From Salticus scenicus (Eukaryota > Arthropoda > Arachnida > Araneae > Salticidae), in NCBI GenBank assembly GCA_963930645.1, contig CAWVNO010002560.1:1-64000 (forward strand): a stretch of 64,000 bases of DNA, written 5' to 3'. Within the stretch, counting starts at the first letter, position 1. The number at the start of each line of letters is the position of its first letter. The notes below the pieces were generated by a model, which ran no database searches, was not told the origin of the DNA, and saw nothing but the letters and a program-made list of their open reading frames with translations. The position numbers and the translations under genes are program-made. Positions 55,653 to 64,000 of this stretch are shown piece by piece.

Positions 55653-55872
55653 AGCATTATTTCTGTTTACTTGATTTTGTTAAAGTTAAAACTTTCCATA
55701 AAAAATTAAATGAAATGACGTTTTTTACCATTGAAAATCATTACGGGGGCTTTTGGAAATTGAGGTCCTCGACTGTGGCGCCATCTGTTGTGCTAAGATA
55801 AAAAAAAAAAAGCCAGATTTGGAAGCCTCTTTCGCATCCTATTCTATTAATCCGTGATATACAGATACAAAC

Positions 55873-56506
55873 GTAAATATAGGCAGAAGCAGCTAGAGAA
55901 AGTTGAGAGAGCAGCAGTCTAAACAATAAATGAGATAAAAAAGAAATATAGTTAATTTAATTTCAATCGCAAAATTTTGTAGAAGATAAAACTTTCTTAT
56001 ATTTGATTACAACATCCGCATTAATAAAATGGCGGCATACAGGTGCAGTTTTAGCTCAAGTATTTACGTAAACTGGATTAGTTTAATTTTCATTCAATTT
56101 ATGTGACTAAACTGACGTCCATATTTTGTACGTTTTTCGTAGATACGTCTATGCCCGAAATTTCACATACTGAACATACTGGAGCTGGAGATCTACGTAC
56201 AGAACTCGTCTATAGACGTAACTCGGATGAGATAGATGAAATATGAACATAATATGGACGTATGTGTTATGTGGGTTATTTATTGATTTTAAAGATATTT
56301 AAATTTGATAAAGGAATTAGTAGGATTTAAAAGATTTAATAATAGCAACAAAAAAGGAGAATGAAAGAAAGAATATATTTAAATTTGATTTTTAATTTAT
56401 AAATGATATGTGAAATTTTATCGAAAAAAGTAGAAAAATAAAAAATGCATGCAAAAATAATTTTACATTTATATAAATTAATAAATCATAAACTTTTTTT
56501 TTTTTT
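55873..56506. other. spacer with a short inverted repeat
   Basis: GACGTCCATATT (near 56115) and AATATGGACGTA (near 56256) face each other about 140 bp apart, with CTACGTACAGA and TAGATACGTCTA words between. A small MITE is possible. There is no gene. Confidence 0.4.
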
Positions 56507-56650
56507 TTTTTTTGAGTGGGTTAAAGCAGATTAACTGCGTTAGGGTCCTAGCCCGTATTTACACGAGTTTTTCACAAAAAAAAAATAATAATAATAAAAA
56601 ATTCGGAAAACTCCGTACAGCTAAGTCGATGAGTCATATCCGGCCTCACA
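56507..56650 (-). mobile_element. SINE fragment
   Basis: AGGGTCCTAGCCCGTATTTA, ACACGAGTTTTTC and GGAAAACTCCGTACAGCTAA match the body of the 32375 SINE on the minus strand. A run of A and AAT interrupts it. The tRNA head is absent. Confidence 0.7.
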
Positions 56651-57242
56651 GTCTTCTAAATATGAGAGAAAACGTTTGGGCTCTAAAGAAGAGTTTGTTT
56701 TTAATATCTGTTTATAGAAAAAATTACAAACTTTTGTTTTTACTTATAAAGCAGACTAATGCGTTTCATTAACTTTCAAGATATTTAAACAATATAAAGA
56801 AATTAGTAGGATTTTAGATTCAATAATAATTTTGTAAAAACAGTGGAGAGAGGGGATAAAAAGAAAAGGAAGATTACATTATTTTAAATTAAATAAGAAA
56901 TAACATATTTTATTATTTTTAACTTATAAACAAATATATAATATTCATTAAATATATATATATATATATTATACATATTTCTTAATTTTATATATATATT
57001 ATATAAAATTATATAATATATATATATATGTAATATTCTTTAAAAATATAGAAAAGTAAAAATATGTGGAAATATTTTTTATATTTTGCTAAATTATAGC
57101 TAAAATAAGTAAGAAACTAACACACCACATCATTTTAAATTTCTAAGCGTTGAAATTCTACGTATGGAGTTTCATAAAAAGTGAAAAAGAAAAAATATAT
57201 TTATATGTTTTTAATAATTTGATTACGTTAATAAATCTCATA
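56651..57242. other. AT-rich spacer with (TA)n
   Basis: (TA)n-type tracts lie near 56950 and 56990-57030. No feature was recognised. Confidence 0.5.
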
Positions 57243-57308
57243 AGTCTGTTGACATTTTAAAAATTCATAACTGTTGAATGAATTGATAAAATTAATTGAA
57301 CGCAGTTT

Positions 57309-57351
<43 letters not shown>

Positions 57352-57632
57352 TCTCATAAAAGGTTTATGCTGACTTGGTGGATGAAGCGTTATTGATGAA
57401 GATGTTTTCCCTCAGGTAAGAACCGCTGTCTGAAGCTGCAGTTAGCAGTGTTTTAACTCGTTTGCAAACTGTAATTTGTGGTGAAGACGGACACATAGAA
57501 TAGAATTTATATGCCTGTAAACATTTGCATGCGAATAAGTACAGTTTTTCATGAAAATGTGCAATCTAGTCACGCACAGTGCCCTCTATCGATAAATAGC
57601 TTAATTATTATTTTTTTCTTTAACACCCCCGC

Positions 57633-57679
<47 letters not shown>

Positions 57680-57765
57680 TTTACGAGAATTATTTTTTTT
57701 TTCCAAACTGCGTTCAATTCTATCAATTAACTCAATAGTTATGAATTTTTTAAATGTCTTATGGG
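57243..57765. repeat. inverted repeat, arms about 70 bp, with long A/T runs at the arm ends
   Basis: AATTCATAACTGTTGA and TTGAACGCAGTTTG on the left pair with the right arm near 57698-57760. The left arm continues into 38 A's followed by CATTCTCATAAAAGG; the right side has CTTTTTACGAGAAT before its T run, so pairing goes on past the homopolymers. The right end is followed by GGGACACCCTGCAC. This is probably a TIR element that has lost its left tip. Confidence 0.6.
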
Positions 57766-60130
57766 ACACCCTGCACATTCCTTTTTTTAAATATTAAGTC
57801 TTATATCGGAATTGCATGCTAAGTTAATCTCTCTTTAAAGATTATATTAAAAATAATTTTTAGGCTCTAATGAAGCGTAAATATTTAATGTCGTTTCTTA
57901 AATAAACATAGAAGCTCCAGTTTTTAACTATAAAGTAAGCTGTTTTGTGATTTTTTATTGAATTTAGAGATATTTAAATGTGTGATAAATAAATTGGTTT
58001 GACTTAAGATTTAATAAAAGTAGTAATAAGAAAAATAAGAATAGTTGCTTTTAGAAAAAAAGATAAGTAAATAAAAAAATACACGTACCATCATTTTAAA
58101 ATAATACACAATATTGTAAGTCTAATTTATAATATAGAAAAAAAAAATCACTAATGAAATTTTAGTATTTTAATTAAGTTTCTAAATAATCTAAAATAAA
58201 AGCAAGAAAAATAAGAGATAAATAAAGGAAATACTTATATTTAAATTAATTACTAAGCTAAAAATTCTACATTAAATAATATTAAGAATATCTCCTTGGA
58301 TTCTAAAAGAACAGTGTTTTAAAAGTAAGTTCACAGAGAAACGCTCAAGCTCCTAATTTGAGTCTCCTAAAGAAGTCTGTTGTTATAGCATTTCAAAATA
58401 TTTATAAATAATAAACTATTTAGTCTGATTTAAAGTATAATAATAATGATAATAATAATATAGTAATATTTTGTGGGGTAAAAATTAAAATAATAATTAT
58501 AAATATATGTATATACATATCATATGCTTTATTTAATCTTCAAGAAATTCGAATTAAAAATAAAATGTAATAAAAATAAAATGTCAAAATAATAAGCTAC
58601 AATTTTGTAATTTTTCGAGTGATTTGTCAAATCTTATATAGATTTTGCTTTAATATATATATATATATATTTCCTGTTGAACAGTAAATTATATAATTTT
58701 AAAATCATGACACAAATAGAATTGTATATTACAATTTTCACTTTAACATTTAAAAAATTGAAATGGAAATCAAATATTAAAATAATTTTAATGTAGAAAC
58801 CTCCCACTTTTTTCATTGTTGTTTACCTTTAACTTGAAGAAAAAATCTGTCATGATCGCTCTTTTCGGAGAACTTTTAAAAGCAACATGTGATAAAATAC
58901 AAAACTGAAGAAAGAGCTCTCTCTCTCTCTCTAGTCCTGGTAAAAATAAGTGTAAGAAAACGTTTTGTTTCAGGATACTTTCAATTGACCGTTTTTCTCC
59001 CGTCTTTTTCTCCTTGAATTTCGTAAATCACTGTCCTTCAAAAGCGTGGGATCTGGCTGGGATACTGCTGATCATTTGTGAGGGGTTACATTATTACAGA
59101 ATAACAACATTTTCTAAATGCGTTTTCTCCTAAGGCGATTGTGGTCACTAGCTCACCGACTTCCGGATGTACTGTTGTCAATTGTCGAAATCAGATAAAA
59201 ATCATTCAAGTTTCAACAATGGACGGCGCCCAGTTTTCTGATTTTATGACTTTACACAGGGCAGGACACAAGACTTGAGGAACTGGTCAATCCAAGGAAA
59301 GTTTTATTTACATTCATCTAACAATTTCAAGGAATTGAGATGCTTTAGATAAGAAAGGAAAAAAAAGTATTATAATTTTTCAAATTTTCAGGGAAATGTC
59401 AATTGGAATCTTCTGTCAAGATAAGAATAACAACTTTTATTGTAGGGATAGTATGAGAAGGAGAATTTTAAAATAATGAAAAAATAAAAATTTTATATAT
59501 AACATTAAAAAATTATCATTAATATATGTATTGAACTTTTACTTATATTTACAGTTATTTTTCATAATTTATTTATTTCTCATAATTAAATTGGATGAAA
59601 TTGGCGCTTTAGTTATTTAAAAAACATTTTTTTTTTTAATTTAACACTTTTCCAGATAATTAAGTCTGTCGCATAAAATATAAATAATGAAAGACGCTTC
59701 TTTAATGAAGGATGTACTGTTGTTGATAAGAGTTACATCCTTCATATAATACAATATACTAAGGAATACTAATATACAACATACAATATTATATTTAAAT
59801 TAATTACTAATATACAATATACAATACTAATTATACTAATGTACAATATACTAAGGAAATAATAAACTATTTACATACGTTATACAGATACAAATTAACA
59901 AAAAATTTAATATCACCTCTTTGAATATGTAAACACAATAATACATTGAACAGGAGCAGAAATTATACCTAGAACATACTTAAAAATTTTTAGCTAGTCG
60001 AATAAAACGTTTAATCGCTATCATGTTCACTCACACGCAAACATACCTTTATGCATACATCACTGAACTAGTATGTTGTGGCCACCACAAGACTTTCTTC
60101 TATATTTACCTATACATATTCAATCAATAA
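57766..60130. other. AT-rich region, mostly unassigned
   Basis: (TA)n lies near 58652, (CT)n at 58917-58933, and ATATACAATACTAA-type words at 59745-59860. The segment 58980-59290 is less AT-rich and has no repeat that I recognise. GTTCACTCACACGCAAACAT near 60030 matches the repeat at 13230. No gene is supported. Confidence 0.45.
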
Positions 60131-60132
60131 TA

Positions 60133-60591
60133 ATAATATTTAAAAAAAAAAAAAAAGTATGATTTTTTTTCTAAGTTTTTTTTTTGTTAAAAGTAAAAAA
60201 AATCGATAACTTTGTTTTAAATTATCACATATTTATAGTTCAACCATTCGTTTTAAAGTTATTGACGAGAACTTTCGAAAGATACCCATCTTGAAAATTT
60301 ATTCCCCCCGGGGGGGTACTTCCCCCCAGGGGGGGAAGCGATGCCCCCCATGCAGAAAATTTTTTTCCTAGTTACATACTACTATTATCAATAATTCATA
60401 TTAATTTTACAATCACAAGTTTAAAACAACTCTTATTATGCACATTTATACAAATTTTTGTCCTATGCTGCCATGTTAAAAATTTAGAAAAAACGCGATC
60501 ACAGCGCCACCTGATGAGCTATTGATCCCTAAATGTAATCAGGACCAGTTTATGTCGGGGACCAACTAAATACCAAGTTTGGTTAAGTTTC

Positions 60592-60626
<35 letters not shown>

Positions 60627-61560
60627 GATTTTTTTTCTAAGTTTTTTTTTTTTTTTGTTAAAAGTAAAAAAATCGATAACTTTGTTTCAAATTGTCACAG
60701 ATTTATAGTTCAACCATTCGTTTTAAAGGTATTGACGAGATCTTTCGAAAGATACCCATCTTGAAAATTTAACCCCCCGGGGGGGGGGGGGGGGGTACTT
60801 CCCCCCCAGGGGGGGAACCAGTGCCCCCACATGCACAAAATTTTTTTCGTAGTTAACTACTACTATTATCAATAATTCATATTAATTTTACAATCACAAG
60901 TTTAAAATAACACTCATTATGTACATTTATACGAAATTTTGTCCTATTCTGCCATGTTAAAAGTTTACATAAAATGCGATCACAGCGCCATCTGCCGGGC
61001 GATTGAACCCAAAATCTAATCAGACCCTTTCCATGTCAGGGTCCAACTATACACCAAGTTTGGTTCAATTTCATTCATCGGTTCGTGAGATACGGTGTGA
61101 CATACGAAATTTTGCGATCACAGCGCCACCTGCTGGACGATTGATCCCCAAATCTAATCAGCACCACGCCCCGTCAGGTTCTAACTATATACCAAGTTTG
61201 GTTGAATTTCATTCATTAGTTCGTGAGATACGGTGAAAAATACGAAAATTTGTCCTATACTGCCATGTTAAAAATTTACATAAAATGCGATCACAGCGCC
61301 ACCTGATGGGCTATTGATCCCAAAATCTAATCAGCACAATGCCCCGCCAGGGTCCAACTATATACCAAGTTTGGTTGAATTTCATTCATTGGTTCGTGAG
61401 ATACGGTGAAAACACTAAACCACAGACAGACAGACAGACAGACATTTTTTAAAAACTATCAATTTGTGTTCAGGACACCCCAAAACGTGTAGATCCGTCA
61501 AAAAACGGAGGTCGAAAATTTTCGCGAATCCAATACTTTCTCCATATTACATATAGAAGA
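60133..61560. repeat. tandemly duplicated repeat with regularly spaced GCGCCACCTG units
   Basis: A unit of about 480 bp (poly(A), ATCGATAACTTTGTTT, CCCCCGGGGGGGTACTTCCC, CTGCCATGTTAAAA) occurs twice, starting near 60145 and 60620. Then shorter units of about 130-165 bp follow, each with GCGATCACAGCGCCACCTG, ATTGATCCCAAAATCTAATC and ACCAAGTTTGGTT(C/G)AATTTC. The block ends with a (CAGA)n tract at 61425-61443 and the tail CCCCAAAACGTGTAGATCCG. Confidence 0.85.
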
Positions 61561-61810
61561 AAGTAAAAATTAGAAAAATTTGATGCAGGAAAATTAAAAC
61601 TATAAACACCAAAATCTCATAGTCGATTTTTCTCATAATTACAACATTTTCTTTACATTGTTTGTTCGCACAACGTATGGCTCAAGATGGTATCTTAGCT
61701 TAAAACAAACAGAAATAATAAATGGTGTACACTCTAAAATTTATTCCATTCGGAAATTTACTTTCATTTCGTGAATTTGACTATTTTATAAAAAAAAAAA
61801 AAAAAAAAAA

Positions 61811-61996
61811 TTGACTTATTTCATTCTTAAATTTAATTCAGCTAAAATAATTTGCAGACCTAAATCCATTCATGAACTCGATTTCTTTGAAGCTTTTCAT
61901 ATATATAAAAAATTTAAAAACCTTGTAAATTGTGATATCGCTGTTCCCTATTTGTCTGATTGTTGGAAATTTTACATTCAGTCCACATTTCCTTAA
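61811..61996 (+). pseudogene. Penelope-like element, C-terminal fragment
   Basis: This is a 61-codon frame ending in a normal stop: FNSAKIICRPKSIHELDFFE, then AFHIYKKFKNLVNCDIAVPY and SDCWKFYI. The ELDFFEAFHI-then-VN-D pattern is what I recall from the very C-terminus of GIY-YIG-type Penelope-like proteins in arthropods. The RT and the upstream part of the endonuclease are absent (a poly(A) run lies at 61790-61810), so this is a 5'-truncated copy. The ATG is probably internal. The terminal-repeat-like sequence that follows supports the call. Confidence 0.5.
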
Positions 61997-62089
61997 TTTT
62001 TCTACTGTTTACACAGCTACACATTCCTTAATTCCTATTGGCCACACTCCCCACCTCTTCCGTAATCCTATTGGCTGAACTAAATCCGG

Positions 62090-62136
62090 TCCCTCTCCTA
62101 TATATACGAGCACTTCTCCATATTCAGAATTCTTTT
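62090..62136 (+). promoter_or_regulatory. putative promoter of the Penelope-like terminal repeat
   Basis: CTCCTATATATACGAGCACT contains a TATA box about 40 bases upstream of the ribozyme-like motif. CCTATTGGC-type (inverted CCAAT) words occur twice just upstream (near 62035 and 62070). Confidence 0.4.
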
Positions 62137-62182
62137 TGCACTGAAGACGGTACGCTTTAGGCTACCGAAACAGCTGTATGCA
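62137..62182 (+). ncRNA. hammerhead-ribozyme-like motif
   Basis: In order: stem I strand TGCA (62137-62140), core CTGAAGA (62141-62147), a stem-II hairpin with GGTA/TACC plus inner GC/GC pairs, core GAAA (62167-62170), a two-base-pair stem III with loop AGCT, the GTA cleavage site (A62178), and stem I partner TGCA (62179-62182). Small type-I hammerheads are known in Penelope-like terminal repeats. One extra C between the core and stem II and the short stem I make activity doubtful. Confidence 0.45.
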
Positions 62183-63050
62183 CCTCAATAATTTTTCTTT
62201 GGCGTTTCTGACGTAGTAGTTTATTTCTGTTTTAATATTCCAACGCCAAGTCTCCTGCTATCATATATTATGTTTATTTGTTTATTTATTTTGTAAAAAA
62301 GATTTTTTACGTAATAACGATTTTCGATACGTAATTTCTTTTATTGATGAATGTAACATTTAAAAATTAAATTAAAACAAAAATTTACACAATTTTAATT
62401 AATTTTTTTTTTTTTTTTTTTTAATTTGGACGCTATCATATTTTGTTAATTTAATATATAAAAATAAGCTGGAAAAATTTAATTATTTCATTTTTTTTTT
62501 TTCAGACAAAGCTTTTCATTCATGCAATTGTTTTTTGTTTACAAATAGAAAAGTTTGTAAACGATTGTATTTTTTACCTTTAAAACAATAAATTAATTAT
62601 AAGTAAATAAATTAAAATCCTTCCACATATTTTTAATTTTGGTAAAAATAAGTTTAAGATGTCAATTATTAAATTTAATAAAACAGACCGCAAAAGAAGT
62701 AGCTATAAAAAATTAAGCAGTGTTTACATTGCAAGTTTGTTTTAATATTTAGTCGGCAATAAGAGAAAAAGCTCTTTATATTGATTCATAAATCGAAGAA
62801 GAAAGTAAGATTATTTTTTATATAAATCCATTATATTAACTTCACAGCATATTTCATATTTTATATAATTTAAGTTTTTCTTTTCTTTTCTTTCATTCTT
62901 TAACGCTTTTGTTGTACATTTCTGTTCGTAATAAAAACCGAAGAGAAAGAAAAGTGTTTTCTTATATCAAGAAGTGCTCATTTAAGAAAAATCCACTCTG
63001 CTCCTTTAAAAATAAATGTAACGTAACATTCTTAACATTTTCATGATTAA
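62183..63050. other. AT-rich spacer
   Basis: TTTGGCG and CCAACGCCAAG face each other near 62200-62245. A poly(T) run lies at 62403-62422. There is no gene. Confidence 0.5.
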
Positions 63051-63054
63051 AATC

Positions 63055-63490
63055 AAGAGACTCGGCAGAGTCTCAAGTGACGCAAGCGCAAAAACAAACG
63101 AACGCCACGACACTCAGCGGAAACGGAAAAACAAACGAAACTGCGACACTTATATATACAGGAATTTAAAGATCAAAGAGACCGCTGAAAGCCGACACTT
63201 AATATCTCAGGAAATATGGGAGGTTATGTTCTGATAATTTCAAAATAGTCTTTCACCTTCTGTCTGATCCTACCCTGAAATCGCTACATTTCTGCGTGCA
63301 GTACATTTCGAGATATGAATTGGCTCATTTAAGCTATAAATGGGCGGCCTAATGTGTAAGATTTTTTTCTCGAATATGGCTCGAGCGAATTTAGTTTAAT
63401 TTATATATGATATTAATCGCTTTTATCTGATGTGCCTGACATCTCCCTTTTCCCTAGGAAAACTCTTGTTTTTTTTATAACTCAGTTTAA
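63055..63490. repeat. dispersed repeat, copy B (inverted relative to 48760-49170)
   Basis: GCCGACACTTAATATCTCAG and CCTAGGAAAACTCTTG are the inverted counterparts of blocks in copy A. GTGACGCAAGCG also matches in inverted form. Confidence 0.55.
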
Positions 63491-64000
63491 AAATCGAACT
63501 ATTTTTTACTCCGAAAATACCGTGATGCGGCAGTTTCGCGGACGAATTTCTTCTCTTCCATCTGAAATACTGAATATCAAATAATCGTTTTGGCTCCATC
63601 TATCGGAAAGCGTCAAAAATAAACACAAAAAATAAAAATAAAATATTTTTCTTTTTTTTAATATATATATTAAATGAGTTTTTTATTTAGGTACTTGTAT
63701 TTTATATGACATTTGTTTATCAAAAATATTCTTTGTATTTACATTGTTTTCATGCTGATACGTTGTTAACTTTCAAAATTGGTTTTATTTTAAAAGGTGA
63801 TTGCAACAACAAAAATTTTTTCCTTTATTTTCATAAAAATGACAAATAATATGATAATCATATGCAAATATTTGTAATTTTTTCAAAATTAGGTGATAAA
63901 TCACTTAAACTACGGATTGAAAAAATTCTTAAAACAGAATTTGAAAATAATTAATTTGCTCATTAAGTTTCCAGTATATATAATATATAAATTACAAAAT
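63491..64000. other. AT-rich end of window
   Basis: One GGCTCCATCTATCGG motif lies near 63592, then AT-rich sequence with no recognisable feature. Confidence 0.5.

Larger units (their letters stand above)
49551..55863. mobile_element. candidate 6.3 kb MULE-type element bounded by a 9-bp TSD
   Basis: Left end: GATACAAAC, then CAACGAGATATATAAAG and CACGGATTAATAGAGTAGGA. Right end, inverted: CACGGATTAATAGAATAGGA near the edge, followed outward by GATACAAAC (55864-55872). AACGAGATATATAAA is the terminus of the element at 28021 with its 10-bp duplication. The right terminus has lost part of that sequence. No transposase frame lies inside; the interior holds a smaller TIR element, SINE copies and a P-like MITE. 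The pairing of these two ends is inferred. Confidence 0.5.

Noticed and set aside
57511..57738. 75-codon frame with a lysine run
   Set aside because: The lysine run is the poly(A) tract between the inverted arms.
58634..58816. 60-codon minus-strand frame
   Set aside because: AT-rich, I/F/N-rich translation including a (TA)n tract; no family.

Overview
The window is transposon-dense, AT-rich, intron-poor DNA from an animal genome. The organism is probably an arthropod and most likely an arachnid such as a spider. I infer this from the mix of BEL/Pao, Ty3/Gypsy, mariner, Helitron, P-like, Penelope-like and tRNA-SINE sequences, and from the very long A/T runs and (TA)n tracts. No bacterial operon structure, CRISPR array or rRNA gene is present, and I recognise no host protein-coding gene anywhere in the 64 kb.

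Layout. 0-3.1 kb: 3' part of a Ty3/Gypsy element whose single open frame fuses Gag directly to integrase, followed by its polypurine tract and 3' LTR. 3.4-8.2 kb: a putative non-autonomous Helitron with tandem repeats, interrupted by a 3.0 kb DNA transposon with 723-bp inverted arms, a 4-bp target duplication and a decayed transposase-like gene. 8.6-15.4 kb: a diverged dispersed repeat family, a clear 2.1 kb non-autonomous Helitron (minus strand) built of two internal tandem arrays, and a 526-bp mariner deletion derivative. 15.7-22.3 kb: a young, nearly complete BEL/Pao element (minus strand) with 466-bp LTRs differing at one base, but with a frameshift between reverse transcriptase and RNase H. 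22.3-31.7 kb: nested foldbacks, P-like MITEs (one carrying the start of a THAP domain), two adjacent TIR elements with perfect 10-bp and 6-bp target duplications, and a TTAA-flanked element carrying an unrecognised 152-aa reading frame. 32-45 kb: a tRNA-derived SINE with a 13-bp target duplication, a piggyBac-like MITE, other small TIR elements, a roughly 2 kb satellite array whose sequence comes from the Helitron at 10-12 kb, a Helitron 3' end, and a tRNA-Thr-like fragment held in a 33-bp perfect inverted repeat. 45.5-46.7 kb: a striking near-perfect palindrome with two 530-bp arms, no indels and an 86-bp loop. 49.5-55.9 kb: a candidate 6.3 kb MULE-type composite bounded by a 9-bp target duplication, containing SINE copies and a P-like MITE. 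60-62.2 kb: a tandem repeat with regularly placed CTCF-like motifs, then the 3' end of a Penelope-like element with a hammerhead-ribozyme-like motif.

The region reads as a nested repeat graveyard with a few young insertions (BEL, the 32.4 kb SINE, the 45.5 kb palindrome). The points most worth following are the 530-bp palindrome, the satellite grown from Helitron subrepeats, the two long-TIR transposons with unfamiliar proteins, the tRNA-in-palindrome structure, the TE-borne CTCF-like sites and the ribozyme-like motif. All family names are from recognition of motifs by eye; no database search was possible.
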